Below, piece after piece: positions 15,802 to 26,007 of a DNA stretch of 64,000 nucleotides (position 1 is its first letter; each line of letters opens with the position of its first letter). The DNA lies in assembly GCF_900107015.1 (NCBI RefSeq), contig NZ_FNOI01000006.1, forward strand, positions 124,001 to 188,000, written 5' to 3'. Origin of the DNA: Litoreibacter albidus (GTDB lineage Bacteria; Pseudomonadota; Alphaproteobacteria; Rhodobacterales; Rhodobacteraceae). The translations under genes and the position numbers were made by a program. The notes under the pieces were generated by a model that was not told where the DNA came from, did no database searches, and worked only from the letters and a program-made list of their open reading frames with translations.

Positions 15802-17582
15802 TCCGGACCCCGCTGCGCCCCTTGGCGCGAATTCTGCAAGCAAGACAGAAGGGCGAAAACCCAGACCGTATTGAGCGCGAAAACATCCGCGCCCGTCACG
15901 AAGAAATGCGCGACAAGATGCGTCAACGCGCCGAAAGCCGCCTGCTGTTCGTGGGCCTTTTCTTCGTGATCGCCTTCCTCATGATCGGTGGCCGCATGAC
16001 CGAACTGGCCTCCTCCGAGGCCGTGGAGCCGCGTGCTTCCGCCTCCGGCGCAAACATCGTTGCGCAACGCTCCGACATCGTGGACCGTAACGGCCGCGTG
16101 CTGGCGACCAACCTGATTACAAACTCGCTCTACGCCCAGCCGCATCTGATGATCGAGCCTGAACGCGCCGCGAAAGAGCTGGTCGCGATCTTCCCTGATC
16201 TGAATTTGGAACGTTTAAGTAAAGATTTCACTGGGTCTCGTAAGTTCTTGTGGATCAAGAAAAAACTTAGCCCAGAACAGATGCAGGCTGTGCATGACAT
16301 TGGCGATCCCGGCTTGCTGTTCGGGCCACGTGAAATGCGCCTCTACCCGAATGGAAAGCTGGCGGCTCACGTTTTGGGCGGGGCCAGCTTCGGGCGCGAG
16401 GGTGTCCACTCCGCAGAGGTGATCGGCACCGCTGGCGTCGAGAAAGCCTTCGACGACTACCTGCGCGATCCGGCAATGGACGGCGCACCGCTGCGCCTGT
16501 CCCTCGACATGACTATTCAGGCGGCCTCCCGCGAAGTGTTGCAAGGCGGCATGAAGCTGATGAACGCCAAGGGTGCCACAAGCATCCTGATGGACGTCCA
16601 CACAGGGGAGGTCATTTCGATGATCTCTCTGCCGGACTTCGACCCCAACACCCGTCCGAACGGGCTGATCAAGGGCGACCCGTCCGACAGCCCGTTGTTT
16701 AACCGCGCGGTGCAAGGCGTCTACGAACTCGGCTCCACCTTCAAGATTTTCGCAGCGGCCCAAGCATTGGAGCTGGGGCTGGTGAACCCGTCGACCGTGA
16801 TCAACACAAAAGGCCCGATGCAAAAAGGCCGCTTCCGCATTCGCGACTTCCACAACTACGGCCCCGAGCTGAGCGTGACGGATATCATCGTGAAGTCCTC
16901 GAACATCGGCACCGCGCGCATGGCGCTTGATATCGGGGCGAAGCGTCAGCAGGATTTTCTGAGTTCGCTTGGCTTCTTCGCACCCACACCTGTGGAACTG
17001 GTAGAGGCCCCCGGTGCCAAGCCGTTGCTGCCCAAGAAGTGGGCAGATATCCACACTATGACCGTATCTTACGGCCACGGTATGGCCGCCAGCCCGCTGC
17101 ACCTTGCCGCCGCCTATTCAACGATGGTGAACGGCGGTACGTTGGTGAAACCGACCTTGCTGAAGCAAGAGGTCGCAGTTAAAGGCCCGCGCGTCATCTC
17201 GGAGCGCACATCGGCGCAGGCCCGTGACATGCTGCGCGCCGTCGTGGAACGCGGCACCGCGTCCTTCGCGCGTGTTGAGGGATACGAAGTCGGTGGCAAA
17301 ACCGGCACCGCTGACAAGCCAAAGAACAACGGCGGCTATCACAAGGATAAGGTCATCGCGACTTTCGCCTCGGCCTTCCCGATGAGTGACCCGAAATACG
17401 TGCTCATCGTGACGCTGGACGAACCATCGGAAAATTCCGGCAAAAAACCGCGCCGCACCGCCGGCTGGACTGCCGTTCCCGTGGCCGCCGAAATGATCCG
17501 CCGCACCGCCCCCCTTTTGGGCTTGCGGCCAGTGCTGGATCGCGATGAATTAAGCCAAGTCGTAAACACGGCGTCGCAGTAG
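15798..17582 (+). CDS. ftsI: FtsI, septal peptidoglycan transpeptidase (PBP3)
   Basis: A 594-residue class B penicillin-binding protein that crosslinks septal peptidoglycan with FtsW. After a basic cytoplasmic tail of about 48 residues comes one membrane segment (about 49-66), the pedestal domain, and the transpeptidase with the active-site serine in S313-T-F-K316, the S367-S-N369 motif and the K501-T-G-T504 box. The ATG at 15798 overlaps the ftsL stop; a much longer in-frame extension upstream would overlap all of ftsL and is rejected. Confidence 0.95.
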   Translation: MIRTPLRPLARILQARQKGENPDRIERENIRARHEEMRDKMRQRAESRLLFVGLFFVIAFLMIGGRMTELASSEAVEPRASASGANIVAQRSDIVDRNGRVLATNLITNSLYAQPHLMIEPERAAKELVAIFPDLNLERLSKDFTGSRKFLWIKKKLSPEQMQAVHDIGDPGLLFGPREMRLYPNGKLAAHVLGGASFGREGVHSAEVIGTAGVEKAFDDYLRDPAMDGAPLRLSLDMTIQAASREVLQGGMKLMNAKGATSILMDVHTGEVISMISLPDFDPNTRPNGLIKGDPSDSPLFNRAVQGVYELGSTFKIFAAAQALELGLVNPSTVINTKGPMQKGRFRIRDFHNYGPELSVTDIIVKSSNIGTARMALDIGAKRQQDFLSSLGFFAPTPVELVEAPGAKPLLPKKWADIHTMTVSYGHGMAASPLHLAAAYSTMVNGGTLVKPTLLKQEVAVKGPRVISERTSAQARDMLRAVVERGTASFARVEGYEVGGKTGTADKPKNNGGYHKDKVIATFASAFPMSDPKYVLIVTLDEPSENSGKKPRRTAGWTAVPVAAEMIRRTAPLLGLRPVLDRDELSQVVNTASQ

Positions 17583-17621
17583 CCCTTTTAGGCAATCTGG
17601 GGCGGCTACCCAGGGGGCAGT

Positions 17622-19103
17622 ATGGCACGCACACGCGCAAGCTTGAATGAATTGGGGCTGACCGCCCAAGGTGGGGCGGAGGCCGAGGTCACCGGCCTGT
17701 CCGTCGACAGCCGCACGGTGAAGCCGGGCCATTTGTTTGCAGCCTTGCCCGGGACGAATGTGCACGGCGCGGAGTTCATCCAATACGCCCTGCGCATGGA
17801 GGCGGGCGCAATTCTGACAGACCCCGCAGGGGCCGCGATTGCGGAAGAGGAAATCGCAGCCTCCGGCGCGGCGCTGATCGTCACCGAAGACCCGCGCCAA
17901 GCGTTGGCCTATGCCGCTGCTCTTTGGTTCGGCGCACAGCCCGGCAACATGGTGGCGGTGACCGGCACGAACGGCAAAACCTCGGTCGCCAGCTTTACCC
18001 GCCAAATCTGGCTGGAGCTGGGCCTTCAGGCCGTCAACTTTGGCACGGCTGGTGTCGAGGGCGTGTTTACAGCGCCCATGACCCACACCACGCCGGAGCC
18101 GATTACCCTGCACAAGCTGCTCTCCGAGATGGCAGGCCACGGCGTGACCCACGCCGCGATGGAAGCTTCCAGCCACGGGCTGGAACAGCGCCGCCTTGAC
18201 GGGGTGCATCTGATCGCTGCCGCCTTTACAAACTTCACCCAAGACCACCTCGATTACCACGCGACCTTCCACGAATATTTCAACGCCAAGGCGGGCTTGT
18301 TTCGCCGCGTGCTGGAGCAAGACGGCGTCGCGGTGATCAATATGGACGACCCTAAAGGCGTCGACATGGCCGCCATCGCGAACGAGCGCGGGCACCGTCT
18401 GTTGCGTGTTGGCACCTCTGATCACTGTGACCTGCAACTGCTTGGCCAGCGTTTTGACGCCACGGGGCAGGATTTGCGGTTCTCTTTTGCGGGACAGACC
18501 CATCAGGCGCGCCTTGATTTGATCGGGGGCTTTCAGGCCTCCAACGTCATGATCGCCGCCGGTTTGGCGATTGGGGCAGGGGCGAAGCCCGAGGACGTGT
18601 TTCAAACCCTGCCAATGCTGACCACCGTGCGGGGCCGGATGCAAAAGGCCGCGACACGTGCGAACGGGGCTGCCGTGTTCGTCGATTACGCTCACACGCC
18701 CGACGCCCTCGCGACTGCGCTCAAGGCGATGCGCCCGCACGTCATGGGCCGCCTTGTTGTGGTGTTCGGGGCGGGCGGTGACCGCGACAAGGGCAAGCGC
18801 CCGCTGATGGGGGCCGCTGCACGCGACAACGCAGACGTGGTGTTTGTGACGGATGACAACCCGCGCTCCGAAGATCCGGCCTCCATTCGCGCCGCGATCA
18901 TGGACGCCGTGCCAAGCGCCACCGAAGTCGGTGACCGCGCGGAGGCCATCTTGCGCGGCGTTGATGCGCTTGGCGCTGGCGACACGCTGCTGATTGCAGG
19001 CAAGGGGCATGAGACGGGGCAGACCGTCGGCGACGACGTGTTGCCATTTGATGATGTGGAACAGGCCAGCGTCGCGGTGGCCGCGTTGGAGGGCACACTA
19101 TGA
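17622..19103 (+). CDS. murE: MurE, UDP-MurNAc-tripeptide synthetase
   Basis: A 493-residue Mur ligase that adds the third amino acid to UDP-MurNAc-L-Ala-D-Glu in the cytoplasm. The ATP-binding loop is TGTNGKTS with Lys119. The DNPR motif (TDDNPRSEDP) near the C-terminus indicates meso-diaminopimelate as substrate, as expected for a Gram-negative. A GGGGG ribosome-binding site precedes the ATG. It overlaps murF by four bases. Confidence 0.95.
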   Translation: MARTRASLNELGLTAQGGAEAEVTGLSVDSRTVKPGHLFAALPGTNVHGAEFIQYALRMEAGAILTDPAGAAIAEEEIAASGAALIVTEDPRQALAYAAALWFGAQPGNMVAVTGTNGKTSVASFTRQIWLELGLQAVNFGTAGVEGVFTAPMTHTTPEPITLHKLLSEMAGHGVTHAAMEASSHGLEQRRLDGVHLIAAAFTNFTQDHLDYHATFHEYFNAKAGLFRRVLEQDGVAVINMDDPKGVDMAAIANERGHRLLRVGTSDHCDLQLLGQRFDATGQDLRFSFAGQTHQARLDLIGGFQASNVMIAAGLAIGAGAKPEDVFQTLPMLTTVRGRMQKAATRANGAAVFVDYAHTPDALATALKAMRPHVMGRLVVVFGAGGDRDKGKRPLMGAAARDNADVVFVTDDNPRSEDPASIRAAIMDAVPSATEVGDRAEAILRGVDALGAGDTLLIAGKGHETGQTVGDDVLPFDDVEQASVAVAALEGTL

Positions 19104-20506
19104 CACTCTGGACTTCTGAGGAGGCCGTCGCCGCCACAGGCGGCACATCGGCGGTCGCGTGGCAGGCCACTGGCGTCTCCATTGATACGCGTACATTGCA
19201 GGCGGGGGACATGTTTGTGGCCCTCAAGGATGTGCGCGACGGGCATGATTTTGTGGCGCAAGCCTTGGCTGCGGGCGCGGCCTGCGCACTGGTGTCCCGT
19301 ATCCCCGAGGGCGTAGCTGCGGACGCACCTCTGCTGGTCGTTGAGGATGTGTTAACCGGATTGGAAGCGCTCGGACGTGCTGCGCGCGCACGCACGGATG
19401 CGCGCGTTATTGGCGTCACAGGCTCCGTCGGGAAAACCTCCACCAAGGAAATGTTGCGCACTGCGCTGACGGGCCAAGGCGCGGTTCACGCGGCAGAAAA
19501 AAGCTACAACAACCATTGGGGCGTTCCGCTGACATTGGCGCGGATGCCCAAAGATACTGATTTTGCGGTGATCGAGATCGGCATGAACCACGCGGGCGAG
19601 ATCGCGCCGCTGGCCAAAATGGCCCGCCCGCATGTGGCGCTGATTACCATCGTTGCCCCCGCCCATCTGGAAGCCTTCGCCTCCGTCGAAGATATCGCCC
19701 GTGAAAAAGCCGCGATCTTTGAGGGGCTGGAGCAAGGCGGCACCGCCATCATCAACGCCGACCTGCCCACTACCGATTTGTTGCTGTCCAAAGCACCGGC
19801 CAACCGCCAGACGTTTGGCGAAGCCGAAGGCGCCGATTGGCAACTCCTAGAGGCCACATCCGGCGACGCGTCGACCGTTTGCCGCGCCACCCATGACGGC
19901 GCAGCACTGGTGTTCAAACTCGGCGCGCCGGGGCGGCATTTTGCCATGAACGGGTTGGCCTGCCTTGCCGCCGCCACGGCGGCGGGTGCCGATCTGGGCC
20001 GCGCCGCCGTAGAACTCGGCAATTGGGCACCGCCATCGGGGCGCGGCCAACGCCGCTTTATCCACCTTGATGCGCATATGCCGGAGCAGGGAATCGACCT
20101 GTTCGATGACGCCTATAACGCCAACCCTGCTTCCGTAGGGGCAGCTTTGGCCGTGCTCGCCAGCGCCAATCCGCCGGATACCGCTGGCCGTCGGGTGGCG
20201 ATTTTGGGGGATATGAAGGAACTCGGTGCGACCGAGGACGATTTGCATGCAAGCTTCGCCACCCATCCCGCGATGGATGAAATCCAGCAAGTCCATTGCG
20301 TTGGCCCGTTGATGAAGCACCTCTACGATGCGCTGCCATCCTCCAAGCAGGGTCTGTGGGCCGCCACCAGCGCGGAGCTGGCCGCAAGCCCCTTGGCCTT
20401 GGTCAAGGCGGGCGACGTGGTCATGGCAAAGGGGTCTTTGTCCATGAAAATGGCGCTGATCGTTGACGCCATCACAAATTTGGGCCAATCCGTAGCTGGT
20501 AACTAA
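19100..20506 (+). CDS. murF: MurF, D-Ala-D-Ala-adding ligase
   Basis: A 468-residue Mur ligase that attaches D-Ala-D-Ala to the UDP-MurNAc-tripeptide, completing the soluble precursor. The P-loop is TGSVGKTSTK with Lys112; the conserved AEKSYNNHWGVPLTL stretch and the DDAYNANPASV motif are both present. It is four bases overlapped with murE and 15 bases from mraY. Normal length. Confidence 0.95.
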   Translation: MTLWTSEEAVAATGGTSAVAWQATGVSIDTRTLQAGDMFVALKDVRDGHDFVAQALAAGAACALVSRIPEGVAADAPLLVVEDVLTGLEALGRAARARTDARVIGVTGSVGKTSTKEMLRTALTGQGAVHAAEKSYNNHWGVPLTLARMPKDTDFAVIEIGMNHAGEIAPLAKMARPHVALITIVAPAHLEAFASVEDIAREKAAIFEGLEQGGTAIINADLPTTDLLLSKAPANRQTFGEAEGADWQLLEATSGDASTVCRATHDGAALVFKLGAPGRHFAMNGLACLAAATAAGADLGRAAVELGNWAPPSGRGQRRFIHLDAHMPEQGIDLFDDAYNANPASVGAALAVLASANPPDTAGRRVAILGDMKELGATEDDLHASFATHPAMDEIQQVHCVGPLMKHLYDALPSSKQGLWAATSAELAASPLALVKAGDVVMAKGSLSMKMALIVDAITNLGQSVAGN

Positions 20507-20521
20507 CAGGGACACCGCTAC

Positions 20522-21607
20522 ATGTTGTATTGGCTCACCGCATTCTCAGATGGCGGCGATTTCTTTAACCTATTTCGCTACATCACGTTTCGCGCGGGCG
20601 GAGCTTTCTTCACGGCGCTGATCTTCGGCTTCATGTTTGGTCGCCCGTTGATCAACTTGCTCAAGCGCAAGCAGCGCAATGGCCAGCCAATCCGCGATGA
20701 CGGCCCCGAAAGCCACATCCTGACCAAACAGGGCACGCCCACCATGGGCGGCGTGCTGATCCTTGGCGCGTTGATCCTGTCGACATTGCTCTGGGCAAGG
20801 CTCGACAACGGGTTCGTGTGGATCGTGTTGTTCGTCACCGTCGGGTTCGGGGCCATCGGCTTCGTGGACGACTACGCCAAGGTGACATCGAATTCGCACG
20901 CGGGTCTCTCCGCGCGCATCCGTCTGATCATCGGTTTCGCCATTGCTGCCGTGGCGGGGTATTTCGCCACGACCGTCCATCCCGATGCCTTGGTCAACCA
21001 ACTGGCCTTGCCGATCTACAAGGACACGCTGGTTAACCTTGGCTTTATGTTCATCCCGTTTGCGATGTTCGTCATCGTCGGGGCCGCGAATTCCGTGAAC
21101 CTGACCGACGGCCTCGACGGGCTTGCCATTATGCCGGTGATGATCGCCGCCGCGACTTTGGGCGTGATCGCCTATGCCGTGGGCCGCGTTGACTTTACCG
21201 AATACCTTGGCCTGCACTACGTGCCCGGCACCGGCGAATTGCTGATCTTTATGGCCGGCCTCATCGGCGGCGGGCTGGGTTTCTTGTGGTACAACGCGCC
21301 ACCTGCTGCGGTCTTTATGGGCGATACTGGCTCGCTGGCCTTGGGCGGCGCGCTTGGCGCAATTGCCGTTCTGACCAAGCACGAATTGGTCATGGGCATC
21401 GTCGGCGGCCTGTTCGTCGTTGAGACATTGTCGGTGATCATTCAGGTGCTCTACTTCAAGAAAACCGGCAAGCGGGTGTTCCTGATGGCCCCGATCCACC
21501 ATCACTTCGAGAAGAAGGGTTGGGCCGAGCCACAAATCGTGATCCGCTTCTGGATCATTTCGCTGATCCTCGCGATGATCGGCTTGGCAACGCTCAAAGT
21601 TCGTTAA
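20522..21607 (+). CDS. mraY: MraY, phospho-MurNAc-pentapeptide transferase
   Basis: A 361-residue polytopic membrane enzyme that transfers phospho-MurNAc-pentapeptide to undecaprenyl phosphate, giving lipid I. About ten membrane helices are visible. The conserved active-site motifs are D116-D117-[14 protein letters not shown] and the HHHFE loop late in the protein. Start ATG at 20522. The next gene, 15 bases downstream, is not a normal dcw member. Confidence 0.95.
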   Translation: MLYWLTAFSDGGDFFNLFRYITFRAGGAFFTALIFGFMFGRPLINLLKRKQRNGQPIRDDGPESHILTKQGTPTMGGVLILGALILSTLLWARLDNGFVWIVLFVTVGFGAIGFVDDYAKVTSNSHAGLSARIRLIIGFAIAAVAGYFATTVHPDALVNQLALPIYKDTLVNLGFMFIPFAMFVIVGAANSVNLTDGLDGLAIMPVMIAAATLGVIAYAVGRVDFTEYLGLHYVPGTGELLIFMAGLIGGGLGFLWYNAPPAAVFMGDTGSLALGGALGAIAVLTKHELVMGIVGGLFVVETLSVIIQVLYFKKTGKRVFLMAPIHHHFEKKGWAEPQIVIRFWIISLILAMIGLATLKVR

Positions 21608-21622
21608 CCTAGGACATCTCTC

Positions 21623-21958
21623 ATGCCCCATGCTGAAATCAAATACTCCGCCGATATGAGCCTCGACACGCAGGCGATGATGGGGCTGATCGAAACCACG
21701 GTCGCCAACCACGACAGCGGCGCGGGCGCGGTGAAATCCCGCGCCTACCGTGTGGAGGATTTTCAAAGCACGCATGTACTGATCACCCTCACGTTGCTGC
21801 CCAAGGCGCACCGCGACGCGGCGTTTATGAATGCGCTTCTGGCGGACCTGACGGCGGGGCTGAAAGCGTTGGTGGACCAGCCCTGCGCCTTCTCGTTGGA
21901 ACTGGCCTTTAACGGGCCATACTACCACACGGACTACCTGCAAGGGGCCGCCACATGA
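21623..21958 (+). CDS. 5-carboxymethyl-2-hydroxymuconate isomerase-like protein (tautomerase superfamily)
   Basis: A 111-residue protein resembling CHMI (HpaF), the tautomerase of the homoprotocatechuate pathway. It begins Met-Pro-His, so removal of Met would expose the N-terminal catalytic proline used by this superfamily; SRAYRVEDF and the length also fit. It sits between mraY and murD, 15 bases after the former and overlapping the latter by ATGA, so it is embedded in the cell-wall operon. GC content equals its neighbours, so it is not an obvious recent arrival. No homoprotocatechuate pathway gene is seen in the window; its role here is unknown. Confidence 0.75.
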   Translation: MPHAEIKYSADMSLDTQAMMGLIETTVANHDSGAGAVKSRAYRVEDFQSTHVLITLTLLPKAHRDAAFMNALLADLTAGLKALVDQPCAFSLELAFNGPYYHTDYLQGAAT

Positions 21959-23358
21959 TCCCCGTCCAAGGCTATTCCGGTGCCACGGTTGCGGTGCTGG
22001 GCCTTGGCCGCTCCGGCCTCTCTGCCGCGCGCGGTTTGCGCGAGGGCGGTGCGAATGTCGTCGTTTGGGACGACAATGAACAGGCCCGCGACGCGGCCAC
22101 AGCCGAGGGTTTCACCACGCGGGAGCTGGCAAAGCAGGGCGCGTTTGACGGCGTGGCGACATTGATCGTCTCCCCCGGTATCCCGCACTTGTATCCCGAG
22201 CCCAACAAGGTCGTGCGCGCCGCATGGGACGCGGGCGTTCCCGTTGATAACGACATCTCGCTGTTCTTCCGCTCTTTTGCGACGCCGGAGTGGGACAACT
22301 TCGAGCGCATGCCCAAAATAATCGCGGTGACAGGCTCGAACGGCAAATCGACCACATCCGCATTGATCCACCACATTCTGGAACACGCCCAACGACCCAC
22401 GCAACTTGGCGGCAACATCGGGCGCGGCGTGCTGGATCTGGATCCCGCAATCGACGGCGAAGTCGTCGTGCTGGAACTGTCGAGTTACCAAACCGACCTT
22501 GCCAGATCGCTGACGCCCGACGTGGGCATTTTCACCAACCTCAGCCCCGACCATCTGGACCGTCACGACGGTCTGGGCGGATACTTCGCGGCCAAACGGC
22601 GACTGTTTTCCGAAGGTGGGCCGGATCGCTGCATCATAGGTGTGGACGAGGACGAGGGGCAGTATCTTGCCAATCAAATGGCCGGAAACGCCGTTGATGA
22701 CCGCGTCATCCGCGTCTCCAGCGGGCGCAAGCTGACGGGGGACGGCTGGACCGTGTTCGCCAAGAAGGGCTTCCTTGCGGAATGGCGCAAGGGCAAGCAA
22801 ATGGCGTCCATCGACCTGCGCACGGTGCCCGGACTTCCAGGCGCGCACAATCACCAAAACGCCTGCGCCGCCTACGCGGCCTGCCGCAGCGTCGGGCTTG
22901 CCCCGCGCGTGATCGAGGCCGCGTTCCACAGTTTCGGCGGCTTGCCGCACCGCTCCCAACGGGTGGGGGAGGCAAACGGCGTGACCTTCGTGAACGACAG
23001 TAAGGCAACCAACGTCGACAGCGCCGCCAAGGCGTTGCAAGCTTTCCAGAACATTCGCTGGATTTGTGGCGGGCTGGAGAAGGAGGGCGGCCTGTCCGCG
23101 CTTTTGCCGCATGTCGGCGGCGTCACTAAGGCCTATGTGATCGGGCGCGAAGCGGCGAATTTCGCGATGCAACTCGGCGATCTGCCCCATGAGGTTTGCA
23201 CCGATATGGCCACCGCCGTCGCCCGCGCTGCGGCGGATGCGGTCAAAGGCGACACGGTGCTTCTGGCCCCCGCCGCCGCAAGTTTCGATCAGTACGACAG
23301 CTTCGAGAAGCGCGGCGATGATTTCATCGCGCAGGTCGCGGCGGTCACTGGCGGCTAG
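21955..23358 (+). CDS. murD: MurD, UDP-MurNAc-L-Ala-D-Glu ligase
   Basis: A 467-residue Mur ligase that adds D-glutamate to UDP-MurNAc-L-Ala. The N-terminal domain begins with a Rossmann-like [17 protein letters not shown], the ATP loop is TGSNGKSTT with Lys131, and [11 protein letters not shown] and NDSKATN are the expected later motifs. Its ATG overlaps the stop of the CHMI-like gene. After murD the cluster is interrupted for about 2.8 kb before ftsW. Confidence 0.95.
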   Translation: MIPVQGYSGATVAVLGLGRSGLSAARGLREGGANVVVWDDNEQARDAATAEGFTTRELAKQGAFDGVATLIVSPGIPHLYPEPNKVVRAAWDAGVPVDNDISLFFRSFATPEWDNFERMPKIIAVTGSNGKSTTSALIHHILEHAQRPTQLGGNIGRGVLDLDPAIDGEVVVLELSSYQTDLARSLTPDVGIFTNLSPDHLDRHDGLGGYFAAKRRLFSEGGPDRCIIGVDEDEGQYLANQMAGNAVDDRVIRVSSGRKLTGDGWTVFAKKGFLAEWRKGKQMASIDLRTVPGLPGAHNHQNACAAYAACRSVGLAPRVIEAAFHSFGGLPHRSQRVGEANGVTFVNDSKATNVDSAAKALQAFQNIRWICGGLEKEGGLSALLPHVGGVTKAYVIGREAANFAMQLGDLPHEVCTDMATAVARAAADAVKGDTVLLAPAAASFDQYDSFEKRGDDFIAQVAAVTGG

Positions 23359-23531
23359 GCGGGGGGATACCTTGCGGCGGCGCTCATTGACGGGGCCCGT
23401 CGCACCCGTTAGAAATTTCCTATGATTGCTTAACTCTCTTCCGTTCGACCTGAAAAGGTCTTGGTTTCGTGCCGGAGCTGGCCCTCGCGCCAGTTCTCGG
23501 TACGTTGGTGACTAACGTGAAAAGAGAACTC

Positions 23532-23900
23532 ATGATTTCCTACATTACGATCGGGTCAAACGACCTGACAGCTTCGGCTGCTTTCTTCGACGTGCTATTC
23601 GGGGCGTTGAAAGGCACTCGCGCCTATAGCTTGGATACGATGATCGGCTACAGCTTCGGCCCCGACGCGCCAATGATCATTGTAACCCGCCCGTTTGACG
23701 GCTCGGAGGCGTCCCACGGGAACGGCACCATGATCGCGCTGGCGGCGAAAGACCGTGCGCACGTTGACGCGGTGCATGCGTTGGCCTTGGCCCATGGTGC
23801 CACCGACTGCGGTCCGCCGGGGGAGCGCGGCGCGCGCTTTTACGGCGGCTATTTCCGCGATCCAACAGGCAACAAGTTCAACATCAGCCTGTCGGCATAA
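23532..23900 (+). CDS. VOC (glyoxalase/bleomycin-resistance) superfamily protein
   Basis: A 122-residue single-module VOC protein. Its pattern runs from ITIGSNDLTASAAFFDVLFGALK through RPFDGSEASHGNGTMIALAA to FYGGYFRDPTGNKFNI, the usual beta-alpha-beta-beta-beta layout with the closing DPTGN motif. The ATG at 23532 is supported by AGAG 8 bases upstream. Substrate unknown. It lies in the accessory block between murD and ftsW. Confidence 0.8.
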   Translation: MISYITIGSNDLTASAAFFDVLFGALKGTRAYSLDTMIGYSFGPDAPMIIVTRPFDGSEASHGNGTMIALAAKDRAHVDAVHALALAHGATDCGPPGERGARFYGGYFRDPTGNKFNISLSA

Positions 23901-23907
23901 CATCAGC

Positions 23908-24939
23908 TTAGGGGGCCGCACTGGCCTTGGGCGATAGCATCTCGTACCGCTTGATCATCGGGCGGCACGGGGTAGCGAAGGTGGCGTTTTTGATATCGGC
24001 CTGTGGGTGCGGTCCCATCCTGTTGGCGGACAGCGCGTTGCGCGCCATCGGCCCCAACAGCAGACTTTCGGCACCAGCGCCATTGGCGAACAACACCTGA
24101 TGGTCCTCAAGGAGCAGGTGAATATAGGACATCCGGCGCTTACCCAACGCAAGTCGGGCAGGGATGCGGGGGGCGTCTACCAGATGCTTGGCCTTTACAA
24201 ATCGGTTGCCCAGCAAAAGCCTGTGCTGTTGGGACACCACAAGCGGCGCCGTGTTGCCAAGCGCGCCGGTTGCGATTAGCACTGGCGCGTACTTGCGGTT
24301 CGCCGCCAGCTGCGCCGCGGTGAGCGTCCGACGCCCGACCCATAAAACCGGCTGGACGCCGTTGTCCGCCGTCTGGACCAGATCGCCGGCCCCTATGTCG
24401 TCCACAGCCCTTGGCCCGCTTGGCGTCAGGATCGCGGTCTCGGAGCAGAAGCACACCACATCCCCGCCGCTAAATTCGCTGTAGGCGTAGCTCTGCTCGG
24501 GACTGGCGCCGGGCGTGTATTCGGCAGCCGTCACGGTGTAACTCACGTTCGGGTCTATCGGGCCGCTGAAAATGAAAAAGTCCTGCAGCTGCGCCCCACC
24601 ACCGGGGTCGCCGGAGTCCACCCGCAGTGTAACGCGCCCAACCAGTATCTCCGCGCCGGTCACCGGATGGGTGATGGTCAACACGTCGTCAAGGGATGCA
24701 AGCCCTTGGTCATAGGTGCCGCCACCGCTGTTCGTCAGGCTGCCCGTCTGACGCCCCGCGCCAAAGGTTTCAGCGTGCTGCGCCCCGAAAGAGGCGAAGT
24801 CTGTCTCATCATCGTCGGCGGAGAAGGCCAAATCGGTAAACGGCCCCGTCCCAAGCGAGAACGGACCGCCAACGAAATAAGTGCTCGCGTCGGTTTCCGA
24901 CACAAGTACCGCCTGCGTGCCGGTCAGCTGTGTTGCCAC
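23908..24939 (-). CDS. Hint-domain (Hedgehog/intein-like) protein
   Basis: A 343-residue protein if the GTG at 24939 is used, which has GGGGGA nine bases upstream; a frame starting at 25032 is longer but lacks support. Residues about 1-165 are Gly/Thr/Asp-rich and predicted to be strand-rich, without a signal peptide. Residues about 165-300 form a Hint domain (VVCFCSETAILTPSGPRAVDDIGAGDLVQT, then SQQHRLLLGNRFVKAKHLV). Such proteins are abundant in Rhodobacteraceae, often secreted by type I systems, and their self-processing is not well understood. It is read opposite to the dcw genes. Confidence 0.8.
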   Translation of the reverse strand: MATQLTGTQAVLVSETDASTYFVGGPFSLGTGPFTDLAFSADDDETDFASFGAQHAETFGAGRQTGSLTNSGGGTYDQGLASLDDVLTITHPVTGAEILVGRVTLRVDSGDPGGGAQLQDFFIFSGPIDPNVSYTVTAAEYTPGASPEQSYAYSEFSGGDVVCFCSETAILTPSGPRAVDDIGAGDLVQTADNGVQPVLWVGRRTLTAAQLAANRKYAPVLIATGALGNTAPLVVSQQHRLLLGNRFVKAKHLVDAPRIPARLALGKRRMSYIHLLLEDHQVLFANGAGAESLLLGPMARNALSANRMGPHPQADIKNATFATPCRPMIKRYEMLSPKASAAP

Positions 24940-25204
24940 GTTCGATCCCCCGTTTTCTACATCGGGATTTCGGGCGCAGCCTATGAATTCTGCCTTAAGG
25001 CGAGGCCGGAAACTTCCGGCAATATGTTGCAAATCATCTGGTTTGCGCCTTCACGCGCAAGGGGGGGCATACGGCAGGTTGCGAGGGTCACCGGCGGCGT
25101 CCTCGTCACATCCCCGTGAAAGGGGCGTTTTGCGCACCCGTTTCAGCAGATTTGTGGCACGGTTTGCTGGACGGCGAGGGTGCATTACCTAGGGGGCGGT
25201 TATT

Positions 25205-25417
25205 ATGAAAAGCAAATTACTCGCCTTCGGGCTCGCAGGCACAGTGATTGCGGCGCTGTGTTGTGTCACGCCGTTGCTGCCGATCGTCTTGACGGCGTTG
25301 GGGCTAACGGGGCTGATCGGCGCAGTTTACACTGACACGGTGTTGCTGCCAGTCTTGGCTGGCTTTCTGTTGCTCACCGCGGTCGCGCTATGGCGGTTGC
25401 GCAGGCGGGGCGTTTAA
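25205..25417 (+). CDS. MerF-like small membrane protein
   Basis: A 70-residue protein with two membrane helices (about residues 7-29 and 42-62) and a basic end. The first helix carries ALCCVTPLLPIVL, matching the vicinal cysteine pair of the mercuric ion transporter MerF. The second, C-terminal cysteine pair of classical MerF is missing, and no merR, merA or merP gene is nearby, so mercury transport is unproven. Its stop overlaps that of the convergent DUF6151 gene. Confidence 0.7.
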   Translation: MKSKLLAFGLAGTVIAALCCVTPLLPIVLTALGLTGLIGAVYTDTVLLPVLAGFLLLTAVALWRLRRRGV

Positions 25418-26007
25418 GTGACTTGGCGGTAGGCCGCGTCCCGTTCGGCCTCGCTCAGCACATAGGGTTTCACCACAGACCGCGCGTCATCACCAAAGAA
25501 CGGGTTCTTTTTCCACGACCCCGTGATCCGCGCCTTGAGCAGGTTTCTGATGGTGAACCCCGCAAATCGCAGCAGGCTGCCGTGCGGTTTCGGGACGGGG
25601 GCGGTGGCATGCTCTGGCTTGTATTTGATCGTCACGGGGGGCAGCGCGTCGCGCTCGGTAATATTGGCCGTCATGAACCCCACGAAGGACAGTTTTGGCG
25701 TGCCCATCGTGTTGCAAAGCGCGGTGTTACAGCAGGAGGTGTGCCAGCGATAAAGCCCCTTAGGGGCAAGTTGCAGCACCGCCAACTTGTCCGCGCCCGA
25801 TATTATCCGCACCTGTGAGGGCTGCGTTTGAAACAGATCGGTGCCGCCCGCGAAGTCCAGTACATGCGGCCCTTGCCCAAGGTGCTGCGCGAAGGCCTGA
25901 CAATCTTTGCAGTAGCAGATCGCATGGTTGCAGCTGGCGGCATGGGGATCGTGGATCTCCGCTTGAAACGCGCCGCATTGGCACGCCACAGATAAAGCAC
26001 GGGTCAT
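25414..26007 (-). CDS. DUF6151 / GFA-like zinc-binding protein
   Basis: A 197-residue protein with the ligands of a zinc-binding GFA-type fold: CQCGAFQAEI near the N-terminus, CYCKDCQAF at about residues 31-36, and HTSCCNTALCN further on. The overall pattern matches DUF6151. Start at 26007 is supported by AGGAGG upstream; a longer frame to 26079 has no support. The function is unknown; related GFA proteins bind glutathione adducts. It shares overlapping stop codons with the MerF-like gene. Confidence 0.75.
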   Translation of the reverse strand: MTRALSVACQCGAFQAEIHDPHAASCNHAICYCKDCQAFAQHLGQGPHVLDFAGGTDLFQTQPSQVRIISGADKLAVLQLAPKGLYRWHTSCCNTALCNTMGTPKLSFVGFMTANITERDALPPVTIKYKPEHATAPVPKPHGSLLRFAGFTIRNLLKARITGSWKKNPFFGDDARSVVKPYVLSEAERDAAYRQVT

